64,000 nucleotides of DNA from contig NZ_JARRAG010000002.1 of the NCBI RefSeq assembly GCF_029589435.1, forward strand, positions 1,364,001-1,428,000, given 5' to 3'. Below, one piece after another: positions 62,501 through 64,000 of the stretch. The stretch's first letter is position 1; every line of letters begins with the position of its first letter. Under the pieces are notes generated by a model that saw nothing but the letters and a program-made list of their open reading frames with translations, was not told the origin of the DNA and searched no databases. The position numbers were made by a program, and so were the translations under genes. The DNA comes from Paludisphaera mucosa (GTDB taxonomy: Bacteria > Planctomycetota > Planctomycetia > Isosphaerales > Isosphaeraceae).

Positions 62501-63952
62501 GCACCTGGCAGGTGCGCGACGGCGAGAACCAGGACGTCTCCTCGGCCTACGGCCTGGGCGGCGGCTTCGGCGGCGGCGGCGCGGGCGGCGACATCGACCA
62601 GGGGCGGCCCCCCGGCTCGATCACGCCGTTCTTCCTCAGCATCAGCCTGATCATCCGCCACACGGCGGAGGTCCACGAGCAGATCGCCGACCTGCTCCGC
62701 CAGCTCCGTAGGCTCCAGGACCTGCAGGTCTCGATCGAGGTCCGGTTCATCACGGTGACCGACTCGTTCTTCGAGCAGATCGGCGTCGACTTCGACTTCG
62801 CCATCAACTCCAAGAGCGTGGGCAAGCAGAGCACCTGGGCCTACCCGAACAACACCGTCACCAACGTCATCACGGCGCCCGGCGGCGGCGGCACCGGCAC
62901 GACCGGCGGCACCACCGGCGGCACCACCGGCGGCACGACCGGCGGCACCACCGGCGGCACCACCGGCGGCGGCGGCGGCGGCACGACCAGGCGGCACCCA
63001 GGGCGGCGGCGGCGGCACCGGCGGCATCGGCGGGGCGGGCATCGGCGGCGGCGGCGCCACCACGGCCGGCGGCGGCGGCACCGGCGGGGGGACCGGCACC
63101 CAGACGCCGGCCTACCTCATCAACCCGATCCGCGACTACTCCAACTACCTGCCCGGCGGCAAGTCGCCGGTGGTGGTGGGCACCCAGGGCGGCGGCCTCT
63201 ACAACTTCTCGCCGACCTTGCAGATCCCCTTCACCAACACCCAGGGGAGCCTGATCGCCCCGTTCAACACGGTGGCCGGCGCCGGCGCCTCGCTGGGCCT
63301 GGCGTTCCTGAGCGACCTGGAAGTCTACTTCTTCCTCACGGCCGCCCAGGGCGACACCCGCAACAACATCCTCCAGGCGCCCAAGGTGACCACCTTCAAC
63401 GGGGCCGCCGCGACCATCCAGAACGGCGACGTCCAGTACTACGTGGCGTCGCTCTTCCCGATCCTCGGCCCCGGCTCGGTGGCCTTCCAGCCCAACGTCC
63501 AGCAGCTGAACAACGGCGTCATCCTGCAGGTCACGCCGGTCGTCACGGCCGACCGCCGCTACGTGCGGCTCAGCCTCTCGCCGTTCTTCCAGGTCGTCAA
63601 CGGCTTCACGACCATCACCGTCCCCGCCGCGGTCGGCGGAGCCGGCCTGGGCGGCGCCTCGGCGGCCATCAACGGCACGATCCAGCTGCCCAACACGACG
63701 GTCACCACCGTCAACACGACCGTCACCGTCCCCGACGGCGGCACCGTGCTGCTCGGCGGCGTCAAGCAGCTCCAGGAGCAGCGCCTGGAGTACGGCGTCC
63801 CGGTGCTCTCCAAGGCCCCGTGGATCGACCGCCTGTTCCGCAACGTCGGCATCGGCCGGACGACCTCCAGCCTGATGCTGATGGTCACCCCGCGGATCAT
63901 CATCCTCGAGGAAGAGGAAGAGCGGCTCGGCATCCCCTCGGTCGCCTTCTGA
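59527..63952 (+). CDS. secretin (type II/IV secretion outer-membrane channel), frameshifted in the sequence
   Basis: Starts at TTG 59527 behind a near-perfect AAAGGAGGT. The first ~800 residues are TPR-like helices and Ala/Pro linkers (FNSGQFDLAAKYLEAAQMYR, SLYESALALMRSGENQRARA). An N0/STN-like domain is at ~815-905 (ISVNFDKQPLGEAMAFISNY). The secretin region begins near residue 1055 (QDLQVSIEVRFITVTDSFFE, GVDFDFAINSK). A one-base insertion (A at about 62989), just after a Gly-Thr tandem repeat, moves the frame; the rest (TQTPAYLINPIRDYSNYLPG to ERLGIPSVAF) lies in the next frame and ends at 63952. It includes TVPDGGTVLLGGVKQLQEQR and LMLMVTPRIIILEEEEE, the classic secretin end. Total ~1,475 residues if repaired. 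Confidence 0.85.
62905..62964 (+). repeat. 12-bp tandem repeat in the secretin gene
   Basis: Five in-frame copies of GGCGGCACCACC (one copy with ACG for ACC) encode Gly-Gly-Thr-Thr, flanked by more Gly/Thr codons to 62988. The +1 base that breaks the secretin frame lies at about 62989, immediately after this block. Repeat-unit changes would keep frame, since the unit is 12 bases. Confidence 0.8.
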
Positions 63953-64000
63953 CCGAGGCCCGCGCCGAAGGCTCTGCGAACCCAGGGACCGCCGGGACGA

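Noticed and set aside
59035-63099. A 1,354-codon minus-strand frame
   Set aside because: Mirror frame of the secretin gene; Leu/Gly/Val-rich composition without motifs.
1-64000. tRNA, rRNA, insertion sequences, prophage or attachment sites
   Set aside because: No cloverleaf-like sequence, no transposase or integrase motif and no terminal repeats were seen anywhere in the window.

Overview
The window comes from a high-GC planctomycete, most likely a member of the Isosphaeraceae or a close relative. This is inferred from gene families seen here, not from a marker-gene comparison. Typical planctomycete items are a DUF1559 prepilin-like protein followed by a tiny lipoprotein, three PEP-CTERM proteins, an SHD1-plus-propeller protein, three ECF sigma factors beside membrane or kinase partners, a very large Ser/Thr kinase carrying DUF1080 and lectin domains, and an N-terminal 'LExRxLL'-like motif on a secreted papain-like protein. 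No rRNA, tRNA, insertion sequence, prophage or CRISPR array is visible.

Layout. Bases 1-5341 (minus strand) hold a glycan pair (a GH130 phosphorylase cut by the window edge and a GT4 glycosyltransferase with a C-terminal helical domain), a small secreted protein and a PEP-CTERM SGNH hydrolase. Bases 5668-8192 carry queE, a small membrane protein, and a Fur-family regulator overlapping a TatD nuclease, with a perfect palindrome upstream of the regulator. Bases 8587-15346 are the nusA-infB-rbfA translation cluster plus an endonuclease III-like protein. The infB linker changes reading frame several times. Bases 15409-25243 mix a DUF1559 protein, a TPR protein, a YebC regulator, a VOC protein, a broken SRPBCC gene, two tandem PEP-CTERM paralogues, and an ECF sigma factor convergent with a GNAT gene.

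Bases 25495-32534 look like one signalling unit: an ECF sigma factor, a 1,858-residue transmembrane Ser/Thr kinase and a double-FHA protein. The kinase begins with a zinc-finger-like motif. Its exported half carries WD40, jelly-roll, two DUF1080 and two C-type lectin domains, so it could sense glycans outside the cytoplasm and signal to the sigma factor. Bases 32680-48083 hold assorted secreted and membrane proteins (papain-like, SHD1/propeller, ankyrin, SPFH, a 1,146-residue orphan, GH71/99-like, DUF2071, a PHP/CehA-like hydrolase), a third ECF sigma factor with a four-helix membrane partner, and a stand-alone SRP M-domain-like protein.

Bases 48718-63952 form a type IV pilus / type II secretion-like assembly locus: a large secreted orphan, a PilM-like ATPase, two single-pass membrane proteins in PilN/PilO/PilP position, a strong intrinsic terminator, and a secretin. 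The three middle proteins share long Gly/Met-rich inserts. The secretin has a one-base insertion just after a 12-bp tandem repeat. The frame breaks in infB and the secretin may be sequencing errors and should be checked before any biological reading.
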